Positions 4,644 to 12,504 of a stretch of 20,696 bases of DNA are shown piece after piece. The notes under the pieces are model-generated. The model ran no database searches and was not told where the DNA came from. It saw only the letters and a program-made list of their open reading frames with translations. The stretch comes from a virus: positions 1-20,696 of the IMG/VR virus record IMGVR_UViG_3300037993_000064. The stretch is one strand, 5' to 3'. Numbering within the stretch: the stretch's first letter is position 1; each line of letters begins with the position of its first letter. The translations under genes and the position numbers were made by a program.

Positions 4644-6253
4644 TAGCTCCTAAAATACAAATTGTTAGTGGAAAAGAAGCACGCCAAAAATTACTAATAG
4701 GCGTGAATAAGATAGCAGATGTGGTGTCTTCGACTTTGGGGCCAATGGGTCGTAATGTAGCCATAGAACAGTTTGTGCCAACTGGAGAATTATTTGCTGA
4801 GCCTAAAGTCGTACATGACGGAGTTACGGTTTCTAAAGGTGTTGATTTAACGGATTTTGTTGAGAATGTGGGAGCTACCCTCGTTCGTCAGGCTTCAGAA
4901 AAACAAGTCGAAACTTGTGGAGACGGCACAACTTTGGTTATGGTTCTTGCTCAAGCAATCATTCAGGAGTGTATGCAGTTGGTTGATGCCGGAGTCAATC
5001 CAATGAGCCTTAGAAAAGGCTTAGAAGAAGGTACGGAGCGTTTAGTAGAAGAGTTAAAGAAATTAGCCATTCCGATTAAAGGCTTAAAGGATATGGAGTT
5101 TGTTGCCACGGTGTCAGCAGGTGATGCCGAGATAGGTAAGCTTATAGCCGAAACGTATCAGAAAGTCGGCAAGGATGGAGTAATCACGGTTGAAGAAAGT
5201 AAAGCCCCGGAAAGAATAACGGTTGAAATCCAAGAGGGAATGCAAATTGATAAAGGCTACCTTAGTCCTTATTTCGTAACCAATCCCGAAAGAATGGAAG
5301 CGGTACTCGAAAATGCTTACTTCTTAATAACGGATAAATCTATAACAAACTTTACCGAGCTTATTCCTTTTCTTGAAGAGTTTGTTAAGTTAAGCAAAAA
5401 CTTAGTAGTTATTTCCCCGGAGATTGGGGGAGAGGCATTCCCGTCATTTGTGCAAAATAAACTCCAGGGTAAAATCTTCTCTTTGTGTATTCAAGCTCCC
5501 TCATTCGGTGAAGACCAAAAGAATATTTTACAGGATATTGCAGTTTTAACTGACGGCAAGTTTATCAGTAAAGATGCCGGATTTGACTTGGCTAAACTTA
5601 CCACCGATGACTTGGGGTTTGCCGAAAGTATCACGGCTACCAAGAATGCTTCAATTATAGTCGGAGGCAGAGGCACAAAGAAAGCGGTCAGTTTAAGAGT
5701 GGCGGAGATTAAAAAGTCAATGGAAGACGTTGATTTAAGCGACTTTGACAAAGAAAGAATGAGGGCAAGAATAGGCAAATTGACTAACGGGGTTGCTGTC
5801 ATTCGAGGAGGAGGACAAACCGAAGTCGAGATGAAAGAGAGGAGGGAAAGAATTTTAGATAGCAAGGAAGCAACTAAGGCCGCAATGCAAGGAGGGATAG
5901 TCCCCGGAGGAGAGATAGTATTTTTACATATTAGAAAGATATTAAATGGATTCAAGGATGCGGAGTCTATTTTATATCGGGCTTTGTATAAACCGTTCCA
6001 AAAGTTAATTACCAATGCAGGACTATCCGAAGTAGATATGGCTCTAGCTTTAAATGGTAAAGGTAAAGACTTTGGAGTAGATGTAATCACTGGTGAGGTT
6101 AAAGACATGGTTAAATCCGGGATTGTAGACCCCGCACTTGTTGCCATAAATGCTTTAAAGAATGCGGTTTCGGTAGCGATTCAGATTATAACCACTGATA
6201 ATGTGATAATCCGGGATGAGGAAGAAATGAAATCCCGGCCTAAAGATAAGTGA
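4640..6253 (+). CDS. groEL: Phage GroEL chaperonin
   Basis: A 537-residue, full-length group I chaperonin. The equatorial ATP site is intact: STLGPMGRNV (31-40), HDG with Asp60, GDGTT (94-98), and Asp407 in the ILDSKEATKAA segment, equivalent to the catalytic Asp398 of E. coli. The apical and intermediate parts are visible as GYLSPYF (206-212), LITDKSITNFTELIPFLEEF, and APSFGEDQKNILQDIAVLT. The C-terminus is RDEEEMKSRPKDK: the Gly-Gly-Met tail that projects into the cavity of bacterial GroEL is absent. The otherwise constant TLGPKG reads TLGPMG, and GDGTTTAT reads GDGTTLVM. These differences mark a divergent viral lineage rather than a recent host copy. Phage GroELs are known to help fold phage virion proteins; pairing with a GroES in one operon suggests an independent folding machine. 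Confidence 0.95.
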   Translation: MIAPKIQIVSGKEARQKLLIGVNKIADVVSSTLGPMGRNVAIEQFVPTGELFAEPKVVHDGVTVSKGVDLTDFVENVGATLVRQASEKQVETCGDGTTLVMVLAQAIIQECMQLVDAGVNPMSLRKGLEEGTERLVEELKKLAIPIKGLKDMEFVATVSAGDAEIGKLIAETYQKVGKDGVITVEESKAPERITVEIQEGMQIDKGYLSPYFVTNPERMEAVLENAYFLITDKSITNFTELIPFLEEFVKLSKNLVVISPEIGGEAFPSFVQNKLQGKIFSLCIQAPSFGEDQKNILQDIAVLTDGKFISKDAGFDLAKLTTDDLGFAESITATKNASIIVGGRGTKKAVSLRVAEIKKSMEDVDLSDFDKERMRARIGKLTNGVAVIRGGGQTEVEMKERRERILDSKEATKAAMQGGIVPGGEIVFLHIRKILNGFKDAESILYRALYKPFQKLITNAGLSEVDMALALNGKGKDFGVDVITGEVKDMVKSGIVDPALVAINALKNAVSVAIQIITTDNVIIRDEEEMKSRPKDK

Positions 6254-6576
6254 AATGCAATGTTTGCAAAATAAATGACGCTGTTTTTGACCCTTATTGG
6301 GGTTATTTGCCTTGTCTTGATTGTCAACGCAAACAAGCTGGATTAGCTCACCCGGGGGGACAAATTGAGTTTGTAGGCGAGGATATTAAATTACAGCGAC
6401 AGAAATATCACAATCATATAATTCAGCCTCACAGGAAAGGTGAGTTGAATAAAGAATATGTAGATATTTACGGAGCGGATAGAGCTAGAAAAGAAGGATA
6501 TTCCGAAAAAGAAATTAAGAATGCAAGATATGTCTATGAAGAAGAAGCGGATAGTTTTCACAAACACTTAAAATGA
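6250..6576 (+). CDS. Zinc-ribbon protein, unknown function
   Basis: A 108-residue protein whose GTG start overlaps the groEL TGA (GTGA). CNVC (residues 3-6) and CLDC (22-25) form a compact N-terminal zinc ribbon with WGYLP between. The rest is a charged helical region with several His and Tyr residues (KYHNHIIQPHRKGELNKEY) and EGYSEKEIKNARYVYEEE. It resembles small phage zinc-ribbon proteins without assigned function. Translational coupling to groEL places it in the chaperonin operon but does not prove a shared role. Confidence 0.65.
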   Translation: MKCNVCKINDAVFDPYWGYLPCLDCQRKQAGLAHPGGQIEFVGEDIKLQRQKYHNHIIQPHRKGELNKEYVDIYGADRARKEGYSEKEIKNARYVYEEEADSFHKHLK

Positions 6577-6845
6577 ATGACCCTGCACCCAAGATTAAAT
6601 GGAAAACTAATGAGGTGATTAGACATTTGGAAACCGGACACCCATATCTTGTTCTCCATACCTCCAATTTCTATACAAGCATAGTTGACCTAATGGCAAC
6701 CGATCCGCTTGTTCAAATGCTCACACTTCTTCCCCGGCATTATGACGAGTATGCCCTTGATAGTGATATTAGATTAAAAAAAAATGAGAAGAAAGAACTC
6801 GAAGGAATGAGAATGGTGTTCCAATTCAAGAGGGCGTTTATATGA
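6573..6845 (+). CDS. Hypothetical protein (90 aa)
   Basis: A 90-residue protein overlapping both neighbours by four bases (ATGA at each end). It has a mixed sequence with hydrophobic stretches (HPYLVLHTSNFYTSIVDLM, PLVQMLTLLP) and a basic C-terminal half, no cysteines and no clear membrane helix. Unrecognised. Four-base overlaps on both sides make it a real operon member. Confidence 0.6.
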   Translation: MNDPAPKIKWKTNEVIRHLETGHPYLVLHTSNFYTSIVDLMATDPLVQMLTLLPRHYDEYALDSDIRLKKNEKKELEGMRMVFQFKRAFI

Positions 6846-7132
6846 TTTACTTTTTAATTACAATTATTAGTCTTTTGATAGGATATTGGCTTGGAACTAA
6901 ATCCAACCCTAGTTTTACAATAGGCAATGACATTAAAACATTTGCGGAAGGTGTCAAAAGGACAATCACTCCCTCCATCCCCACAGGTATAATCAAACCC
7001 AAAACCGCACAAGAGATATACGAAAGGAATAGACCGCAAAAAGAGAGAGAGGGATTAGAGGAAATGAAGAAGACGCTTGACAACTCTGAATTGAAACAAG
7101 TCAAGGAACTAAAAGAAAAATATGGAGTATAA
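6842..7132 (+). CDS. Single-pass membrane protein (96 aa)
   Basis: A 96-residue protein with an N-terminal transmembrane helix (residues 2-17, IYFLITIISLLIGYWLG) followed by a linker with prolines (ITPSIPTGIIKPKTAQ) and a strongly charged C-terminal helix (KEREGLEEMKKTLDNSELKQVKELKEKYG), probably a coiled coil in the cytoplasm. The layout suits a membrane-tethered adaptor or a spanin/holin accessory, but no lysis family can be claimed. It begins inside the stop of the preceding gene and overlaps the HNH gene by 11 bases. Confidence 0.6.
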   Translation: MIYFLITIISLLIGYWLGTKSNPSFTIGNDIKTFAEGVKRTITPSIPTGIIKPKTAQEIYERNRPQKEREGLEEMKKTLDNSELKQVKELKEKYGV

Positions 7133-7532
7133 ATTTTGTCCTAAATGTAAAAATACTCGGTCGACAATCAATTTTTCAAAAGATAAGTATCATAAAGACG
7201 GCCTTCAATCTTATTGCAAGTTATGTAAGAGTATTGAAGCGAAAAAATATAAATCGACACCGGAGTTTAAAAAACATGTTAAAGATTATCAACAGACCGA
7301 AAAATATAGAAAAACTCACATTATAAGTTCTAGAAACTATATTAAAAATAATCCTGAAAAACAAAGGGCTCGGGAGGTTGCAAGAAGACACATTAAAAAA
7401 TTCGATCATTGTGAATTGTGTAATAGTAAAATAAATCTTGAGAAACATCATCCAAATTATAATTTTCCATTAAAAATTGTAACTCTTTGTAAATTGTGCC
7501 ACGAAGAAATACACCATGCAAAAAGAATTTGA
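7122..7532 (+). CDS. HNH endonuclease with N-terminal zinc ribbon
   Basis: A 136-residue protein of two parts. The N-terminal ribbon FCPKC (C6, C9) ... YCKLC (C32, C35) with the intervening NFSKDKYHKDGLQ matches the common front end of phage HNH enzymes. The C-terminal part is a classical HNH fold: CELC (97-100), EKHHPNY (H109, H110, N112), and LCKLCHEEIHH (C123, C126, H127, H131). Such enzymes nick or cut DNA as free-standing homing endonucleases or as packaging partners. Its codon use is more AT-rich than that of its neighbours, and it overlaps genes on both sides (11 and 17 bases), which suggests it was inserted and then trimmed into the operon. It lies about 900 bases upstream of the terminase genes. 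Confidence 0.8.
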   Translation: MEYKFCPKCKNTRSTINFSKDKYHKDGLQSYCKLCKSIEAKKYKSTPEFKKHVKDYQQTEKYRKTHIISSRNYIKNNPEKQRAREVARRHIKKFDHCELCNSKINLEKHHPNYNFPLKIVTLCKLCHEEIHHAKRI

Positions 7533-7932
7533 AACTAGATTAGAATACTTTAGAGATCTATTCGGTCTTGAAAACTGGAAGATAGGACTTATCTGGCAGG
7601 AGAATAATGTTGAGGGTGAAAAGCTAACCGGACTTGATACTTACCGCTCCGCTAAAACTTTAGCCAATCCCACATACAATCAAGCGACTATAACAATCTA
7701 TCCGCAACTCCTTGAGAAAAAAGAATTGTGGGATGAAACCATCATTCACGAGCTTGTGCATATAGTTATGGCCGGACTTGATTTTTACACGGATAATGTA
7801 GTTCAAGATAAAGATCAACAAGTATTATTTGTGAATAGGGAAAACGCAGTTAGTCAGTTAACGAGTATAATATGTAGGATGCTTAAGAAGGGGACAAATG
7901 TACCCAAAGGTTTTTTGAAAGGAAGTGATTGA
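7516..7932 (+). CDS. HExxH metallopeptidase-like protein
   Basis: A 138-residue protein with HELVH at residues 78-82 (catalytic HExxH) in a helix preceded by WDETII, and a candidate third ligand Glu109 in the following helix (NRENAVSQLTS). The N-terminal half (TRLEYFRDLFGLENWKIGLIWQ and ATITIYPQLL) fits the beta sheet and helix of the small phage zincin families similar to SprT-like and ImmA-like domains. Whether it is an active protease, and on what substrate, cannot be read from the sequence. Prohead maturation is a speculative option because no other protease is recognised near the capsid genes. It overlaps the HNH gene by 17 bases. Confidence 0.65.
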   Translation: MQKEFETRLEYFRDLFGLENWKIGLIWQENNVEGEKLTGLDTYRSAKTLANPTYNQATITIYPQLLEKKELWDETIIHELVHIVMAGLDFYTDNVVQDKDQQVLFVNRENAVSQLTSIICRMLKKGTNVPKGFLKGSD

Positions 7933-7933
7933 T

Positions 7934-8020
7934 ATGTTTAAGAAAATGAAAAAAGAAGAATTAAAAGAAAAGAAACACGGCAAACGTGAAGAGAAGAAAG
8001 AAAGGAAACATAAGAAATAA
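7934..8020 (+). CDS. Tiny Lys/Glu-rich protein (28 aa)
   Basis: A 28-residue ORF (MFKKMKKEELKEKKHGKREE..., stop 8018-8020) composed almost wholly of Lys, Glu, Arg and His. A GGAAG lies about ten bases upstream, and its stop overlaps the next ATG as TAATG. The base is low complexity, so it could be spacer sequence, but the start signal and the tight junction on both sides favour a translated peptide, perhaps acting through translational coupling. No function known. Confidence 0.4.
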   Translation: MFKKMKKEELKEKKHGKREEKKERKHKK

Positions 8021-8142
8021 TGCCAAAAGCTCTTGAAAGAAAACTAAAGCGTGAGGCTTCCAAAAAAGGTATTAAGAATAAAGGAGCGTATGTATATGGT
8101 ACGCTTAGAAAGACTGGATGGAAACCAAAGAGCAAAAAGTAG
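8020..8142 (+). CDS. Small basic protein upstream of terminase (40 aa)
   Basis: A 40-residue, highly basic protein starting MPKALERKLKREASKKG and containing GAYVYGTLRKTGWKPK, stop TAG 8140-8142. The motif AYVYGTLRKTGWKP is one I have seen in short proteins located near terminase genes of many phages, whose role is unknown. The ATG shares its A with the stop of the preceding mini-gene, and its end overlaps the start of terS by 25 bases. Nucleic-acid binding is plausible from the charge only. Confidence 0.65.
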   Translation: MPKALERKLKREASKKGIKNKGAYVYGTLRKTGWKPKSKK

Positions 8143-8498
8143 ATAGACAGAAAGCGGATGTTATTAAATACTTAACACACTTTCCGTTTTATAAATGGGC
8201 CGCTAAAGCTGCTGGAATATCAGTGTCTACATTAGAGAGAATGAGAAAGGATGATAGTGTTTTTGACGAGGGGTGTGAACTTGCAAGATCGGCAGCGGTT
8301 GGTGCATGGGGTGCTTATGCCTCACCCGAGTTTATGTTAAAAGCCACTGATCCAGAAACATTCGCACAACCTGATAAATTAGAACTAAGTGGAGATGTTA
8401 AAATAGATATAGATGGAATCCTTGGACTTAAGCAAATGGGTGACACTTCAGACAAAACAACAGACGGCGATACAAACGCTTCTAAGTCCCCAGTGTAA
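8118..8498 (+). CDS. terS: Terminase small subunit
   Basis: A 126-residue protein in the standard position before the large terminase. Residues about 11-45 (KADVIKYLTHFPFYKWAAKAAGISVSTLERMRKDD) form a helix-turn-helix of the kind that recognises the packaging site. The next part (FDEGCELARSAAVGAWGAYASPEFMLKATDPETF) would be the oligomerisation helices, and the tail (GLKQMGDTSDKTTDGDTNASKSPV) is flexible. TerS rings bind phage DNA and load TerL. The gene overlaps terL by 86 bases in another frame, so its disordered tail is coded by the same DNA as the TerL N-terminus. The assignment rests on the HTH and on context. Confidence 0.75.
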   Translation: METKEQKVDRQKADVIKYLTHFPFYKWAAKAAGISVSTLERMRKDDSVFDEGCELARSAAVGAWGAYASPEFMLKATDPETFAQPDKLELSGDVKIDIDGILGLKQMGDTSDKTTDGDTNASKSPV

Positions 8499-9921
8499 AT
8501 ATCTTCTGTACGGAGGGGCAATGGGAGGCGGCAAGAGTCATACACTTAGGTGGGCCGCACTCCTTTACCTTATTTATCTATGGAAGACTACCAAGATTAA
8601 AGATATACCAGTAGGACTATTTAGTGAGGACTACCCGACATTAAAAGACAGGCAGATAAGCAGAATCGAAAGAGAGTTCCCCGCTTGGCTTGGACAGCTT
8701 AAAGACGACAATATATTCGGTTTATCGTTTCATGTAAGAGATGATATAGGTGGGGGAAAGATACTTCTCAGGAACTTGGACGATCCGAGCAAGTATATGA
8801 GTACCGAGTTTGCCGGGGAGTTTGTTGATGAGCTTACCCGTGATGCATTGCAAACTTTCGAGGATTTGCGCAACCGCTTGCGTTACCCCGGCATTGACCA
8901 AGTTAAGTTCATGGGGGCAACCAACCCCGGTGGTATTGGTCATGGGTGGGTTAAAAAATACTTCATTGACAAAAACTCGGGGGACAGTGAGCAAGACCGC
9001 TTCTTCTATGTCCATGCCAATGCCTATGACAATAAATACATTTCACCCGAGTATATTAAGCAGCTTGAGTCCTTACCCTCTCAACAGCGCAAAGCGTACT
9101 TAGAAGGTTCATGGGATATATTTGCCGGACAATACTTTACCGAGATAACCGACAAACACCGCATCCAACCATTCGTTCCGAGTTATGCACCGATTGTAGG
9201 AGGAATGGATTGGGGCAGGGCTAACCCGTTTTCGTTTCACTTGGCTACATTACAAAAGATTGAGTGGCGTGATGACAAGAATGAAACCGCACCATTTTAC
9301 AGAGTCAAAACTTTCTTTGAGGTGTACGGTAAGGAGAAGAACCCCGATGAATGGAGTGAGATTATTAAAGACCAAATGCTCAAAAGGTTTAACTTAACTC
9401 TAAGCGATTTAGTGGATATGGGAGCATGGGTAAGGTGCGACTCAATGATATTTGCCAAAGGAGACGACAACAGCAAAAGTATATTCGACCAATTCAAGGA
9501 TGCGGATAGCCGTTGGGGTTTCATATTAAAGCCCGCAATTAAAGGGCCGGATAGTAGGATTAGGGGCTGGCAGAATATGCACACTTGGCTTTCTTTAGCC
9601 CCTGACGGCTTGCCTTACTGGCAATGGACTACAAACTGCGAGGCATTGGATAGAACCTTACCACAGCTTATACATGACGAGAATAATATCGAGGATGTGG
9701 AAAGTTCAAGAAAAGGCGGAATTGATGACGATTGCGGGGACGACCAACGATATATGCTCCAGCATATTACATTCATGGACGGATTTACCGGACAGATTAA
9801 AAGCAAACGTGATGCAATACCTTTGACAAGAGAACAGAGATTGGCTCATGTTTGGAATGAAGAAGCAATTAAGGGGATTGATGTGGATAAGTTCGTCCCC
9901 AAAAAGAATAGGTTGCTATAA
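8413..9921 (+). CDS. terL: Terminase large subunit (ATPase-nuclease)
   Basis: A 502-residue packaging motor. Residues 15-42 show the adenine-binding Gln motif and Walker A (GGAMGGGKS, 34-42). Walker B is FAGEFVDE with Asp139-Glu140, and the coupling motif is GATNPGG (168-174). The C-terminal RNase H-like nuclease has Asp267 in GGMDWGRANPF, Asp344 in VRCDSMIF and the acidic GGIDDDCGDDQRYML (436-450). All residues expected for cleavage and ATP hydrolysis appear present. It pumps DNA through the portal into the prohead and cuts the concatemer. The start at 8413 leaves a usual length of sequence before Walker A (33 residues). There is no later in-frame Met before the motor, so the 86-base overlap with terS is genuine. 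Confidence 0.95.
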   Translation: MESLDLSKWVTLQTKQQTAIQTLLSPQCKYLLYGGAMGGGKSHTLRWAALLYLIYLWKTTKIKDIPVGLFSEDYPTLKDRQISRIEREFPAWLGQLKDDNIFGLSFHVRDDIGGGKILLRNLDDPSKYMSTEFAGEFVDELTRDALQTFEDLRNRLRYPGIDQVKFMGATNPGGIGHGWVKKYFIDKNSGDSEQDRFFYVHANAYDNKYISPEYIKQLESLPSQQRKAYLEGSWDIFAGQYFTEITDKHRIQPFVPSYAPIVGGMDWGRANPFSFHLATLQKIEWRDDKNETAPFYRVKTFFEVYGKEKNPDEWSEIIKDQMLKRFNLTLSDLVDMGAWVRCDSMIFAKGDDNSKSIFDQFKDADSRWGFILKPAIKGPDSRIRGWQNMHTWLSLAPDGLPYWQWTTNCEALDRTLPQLIHDENNIEDVESSRKGGIDDDCGDDQRYMLQHITFMDGFTGQIKSKRDAIPLTREQRLAHVWNEEAIKGIDVDKFVPKKNRLL

Positions 9922-9927
9922 TTAAAT

Positions 9928-10380
9928 GTGAGGATAATCATTCATTCTGTCCCAACCGAGTTATTAGTCCAAACCGTTTCATTAACCACTGATAAGGATA
10001 ATCCCGATAATTCATACTTATTTAGATGTTTCAGATGCGGTACACCGGTTTGTAGGGTTCAAGGGTTAGTAGTAAGTATTGTCCCCGGACTTGTGCCAAC
10101 TTATGATGTTCCCGTTATTCACGCCTGTTATCAGTGCCATGAGGCATATACGTTTCAGACTATTCTTAGTAATAGGAAGAGGACAAGTTTAATTCTTTCA
10201 CCCCAGCCCAATACGGATAGTTCTATATTCAGGTGTTTTATTTGCCGAAGGCCTTTAATTAAATATACGCCCAACTTGGTTGTTTCACTTCCCGATGAGA
10301 TACCAATTAAGATTCCCAAGAACTTTGATTGTATGGAGTGCGGAAAGGATTATTTATTGTCGGATGTCGTCAGCCTTTAG
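9928..10380 (+). CDS. Tandem-duplicated zinc-ribbon protein between TerL and portal
   Basis: A 150-residue protein with a GTG start (9928; the overlapping ATG at 9926 hits a stop at once). It contains two copies of one module: FRCFRCGTPVCRVQGLVVS...HACYQC (C34, C37, C67, C70) and FRCFICRRPLIKYTPNLVVS...FDCMEC (C103, C106, C135, C138). Both copies share FRCFxC, LVVSxxP and a CxxC followed by Tyr, with nearly the same internal spacing, so the gene arose by internal duplication of a zinc ribbon. No family is recognised. Its position suggests a packaging or portal accessory role, an inference only. The stop (TAG, 10378-10380) lies directly against the promoter element for the portal gene. Confidence 0.75.
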   Translation: MRIIIHSVPTELLVQTVSLTTDKDNPDNSYLFRCFRCGTPVCRVQGLVVSIVPGLVPTYDVPVIHACYQCHEAYTFQTILSNRKRTSLILSPQPNTDSSIFRCFICRRPLIKYTPNLVVSLPDEIPIKIPKNFDCMECGKDYLLSDVVSL

Positions 10381-10389
10381 TGGTATAAT
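10381..10389 (+). promoter_or_regulatory. Extended -10 promoter TGGTATAAT before the portal gene
   Basis: TGGTATAAT sits immediately after the stop of the zinc-ribbon gene. It is a full extended -10 (TG-N-TATAAT). No good -35 is present at the normal distance (TTGTCG lies 21 bases away). Predicted start is near 10396, so the transcript would begin four bases before the terminator-like hairpin at 10400. Confidence 0.65.
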
Positions 10390-10399
10390 AAGGGCATTG

Positions 10400-10430
10400 G
10401 ACACACCGACTTAGGCGTGTCTATTTTTTT
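10400..10430 (+). terminator. Terminator-like hairpin in the portal gene leader
   Basis: GACACACC (10400-10407) pairs with GGCGTGTC (10414-10421), with one A.C mismatch and loop GACTTA, followed by TATTTTTTT. The form is that of an intrinsic terminator, but it lies between the promoter at 10381 and the start codon at 10433. It would terminate transcripts from both TerL and the local promoter unless anti-termination or read-through occurs. It could instead act as a 5' stabilising hairpin. Confidence 0.75.
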
Positions 10431-10432
10431 AT

Positions 10433-12484
10433 ATGGAAGGAAACCAGAAAATGCAGGGTAGTTTTAATGAGACTATTCCTGACGTGAATTATCCCCAAGA
10501 GGGACAGATGACGCCTCCGTTAGACCCGTTGCAGCTCGATATAGAGGATGAAGAGCTAGTTAAGATAATTGACCAATATGAGGACGGATACAATAACTTC
10601 TACGAGGATAAATATAACTTATTTGAAAGGCGTAAAAAGAATGAGGTTTACTACTTCGGTAGACAAGTTCAACAAGCCGAGGACGAGAAGAGATTAAAGA
10701 GTTACGAATCAAGGTATCAGGATAATGTCCTCTATGAAATTATGGGAACGGTTAAACCTTTGGCAATGAGCCGAGTGCCGGATATGATGGCTCTCCCCGG
10801 ATTTGACTCTGATGAGGCAACGGAGATTGCCGACCAGATAGGTAAGGTTATTGATACCCAGATTAAAGAGCAGGATACAAGATTTGTTTTGGGTTTGGCA
10901 TACAAGCATTTACCCGTTTATTTCACTTCATGTATTAAGACGTGGTGGGACAATGAAGCCGATGATTACGATTTCGGAGTGGTTCACCCCGACCTTATTA
11001 AATTCGATTGGACTTGCCCCACGACTGATGCCGACAGAATGAAATGGGTAATGCAGAAAGTTCCGGCAACGGTACAGCGGATAGCCCTCAAGTTCCCAAG
11101 TAAAAAGAAAGAGTTTTATGCAGAGCTTAAAAAAGACGGACTCTCAATAAGCGAGGATAAAGAACCTTGGAGAGTCCTTGCCACGGAGATTAAATATAGC
11201 GAGATTTGGTTTACCGAATACAAACGCCATGCCACGGACGAAGTTGAGAGGATTGATGCGGTTGTTTGGAAGTATGGGGATGTAATACTCGGCAAGATGA
11301 AGAACCCCAACTTCGATTACGAGGGTGAGAAAAGATATTTCGCATATGACGATATAAGTGATGAGAACACTAAACGGGCAATAAACGAGTCAGAATTGGC
11401 CCAGCTTCTATTTACGGGACAAATGCCCCCCAATGTTAAAGAACAGCAGGTTTACCATAATTACTTCCGTTTTCCACGAAAGCCATACTTCTTTATGGGT
11501 TACGACCAATGGGGCAAGACCCCGATGGACGAGACAAGCTGGATTGAACAGAATATCCAAAACCAGAAGTCCCTTGATAAGCGTGGCAAGCAAATAGAAG
11601 AGACGTTAGACTCCCGTGGACACCACATATTTAGCAAAGGTGCTTTAACCCCTGCCGATGTAGAAGAGATGGACTTGGATGCTCCGAATCTTGATTTGTC
11701 GGTTGAGGGTAACGTAAACGAAGTTCATGCATATATAGCTCCCGAAAGACCCACTCCTCCAGAGTTTCAGGAAATAGAAAACCTCAGAAACAGGATGTAT
11801 GCGGTTGCCCATTCGCAGGCGGTTAGAGGTGAGATTAAAGCCGAGGCTCCCGCAACCAGTAACCAGATAGCCCGTGAAGGAGACTTCACCGCAGCCGATG
11901 ATATTGTCGAGGATACGATTAACCCAGCAGGACAATGGATGGGGGATTGGTCAATGCAGTGGATTAAACTTCGTTATACCAAAGACCACTTCAGGTGGAT
12001 TATGGGAGTAGCCGGAGACCCCATTTATCAGAAACTTAATAGAAATATGATTATGGATGGAATGATTATTAAGATTAAATCCTCAGGAAGCGACAAGATA
12101 CGGGCACAGAATAATGCTTTAGAGATGGCTAAGATGGAAATGACCGACCCTTATACATTCTTTAAGGATATGGGACTTTCCGACCCTGAAGGCCGCACAG
12201 AAAAGCTGATTCTTGCCAAGATTGATCCGCAAGCCTACTTGCAGAAAGTCGTCAAGAATCTCAATAGTTCTCAGGCACTTGCCCAAGCCCTGGAGAATGC
12301 TGAATTACAAGAGACGTCAAACTCTCCTGCGTCACCTCCAGTGGCTGGGCCAGTTAACCCAGTAATGCCTCAGGGTGCACCTGTGCCACAAGCACCCGCA
12401 GTGACCCCCAGTCCCATGAATACCGCTAATGTGCCTATTGCACCTCCTACACAGCCCCCTGCGGGTTCACCGAGGGTTTTATGA
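10433..12484 (+). CDS. Portal protein
   Basis: A 683-residue protein in the canonical position after TerL, forming the ring at the capsid vertex through which DNA passes. The N-terminal section (YEDGYNNFYEDKYNLFERRKKNEVYYFGRQ) and the long mixed alpha/beta central part with a late helical region (ETSWIEQNIQNQKSLDKRGKQIEET...SRGHHIFSKGALTP) fit the large portals of phages without a fused protease. The C-terminal 80 residues are rich in Pro, Ala and Gln (VAGPVNPVMPQGAPVPQAPAV), a flexible tail. Two starts compete: ATG 10433 touches the U-run of the hairpin, as in the capsid gene, while ATG 10451 is preceded by GGAAGG at ten bases. The family call rests on length, sequence character and synteny. 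Confidence 0.8.
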   Translation: MEGNQKMQGSFNETIPDVNYPQEGQMTPPLDPLQLDIEDEELVKIIDQYEDGYNNFYEDKYNLFERRKKNEVYYFGRQVQQAEDEKRLKSYESRYQDNVLYEIMGTVKPLAMSRVPDMMALPGFDSDEATEIADQIGKVIDTQIKEQDTRFVLGLAYKHLPVYFTSCIKTWWDNEADDYDFGVVHPDLIKFDWTCPTTDADRMKWVMQKVPATVQRIALKFPSKKKEFYAELKKDGLSISEDKEPWRVLATEIKYSEIWFTEYKRHATDEVERIDAVVWKYGDVILGKMKNPNFDYEGEKRYFAYDDISDENTKRAINESELAQLLFTGQMPPNVKEQQVYHNYFRFPRKPYFFMGYDQWGKTPMDETSWIEQNIQNQKSLDKRGKQIEETLDSRGHHIFSKGALTPADVEEMDLDAPNLDLSVEGNVNEVHAYIAPERPTPPEFQEIENLRNRMYAVAHSQAVRGEIKAEAPATSNQIAREGDFTAADDIVEDTINPAGQWMGDWSMQWIKLRYTKDHFRWIMGVAGDPIYQKLNRNMIMDGMIIKIKSSGSDKIRAQNNALEMAKMEMTDPYTFFKDMGLSDPEGRTEKLILAKIDPQAYLQKVVKNLNSSQALAQALENAELQETSNSPASPPVAGPVNPVMPQGAPVPQAPAVTPSPMNTANVPIAPPTQPPAGSPRVL

Positions 12485-12489
12485 GGTAG

Positions 12490-12498
12490 TGGTATAAT
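12490..12498 (+). promoter_or_regulatory. Extended -10 promoter giving a leaderless transcript (12505)
   Basis: TGGTATAAT ends seven bases before the ATG at 12505, so the usual start of transcription would be the A of the start codon. The region between has no room for a ribosome binding site, so the acidic-protein gene appears to be leaderless. Confidence 0.6.
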
Positions 12499-12504
12499 AA
12501 TGAT

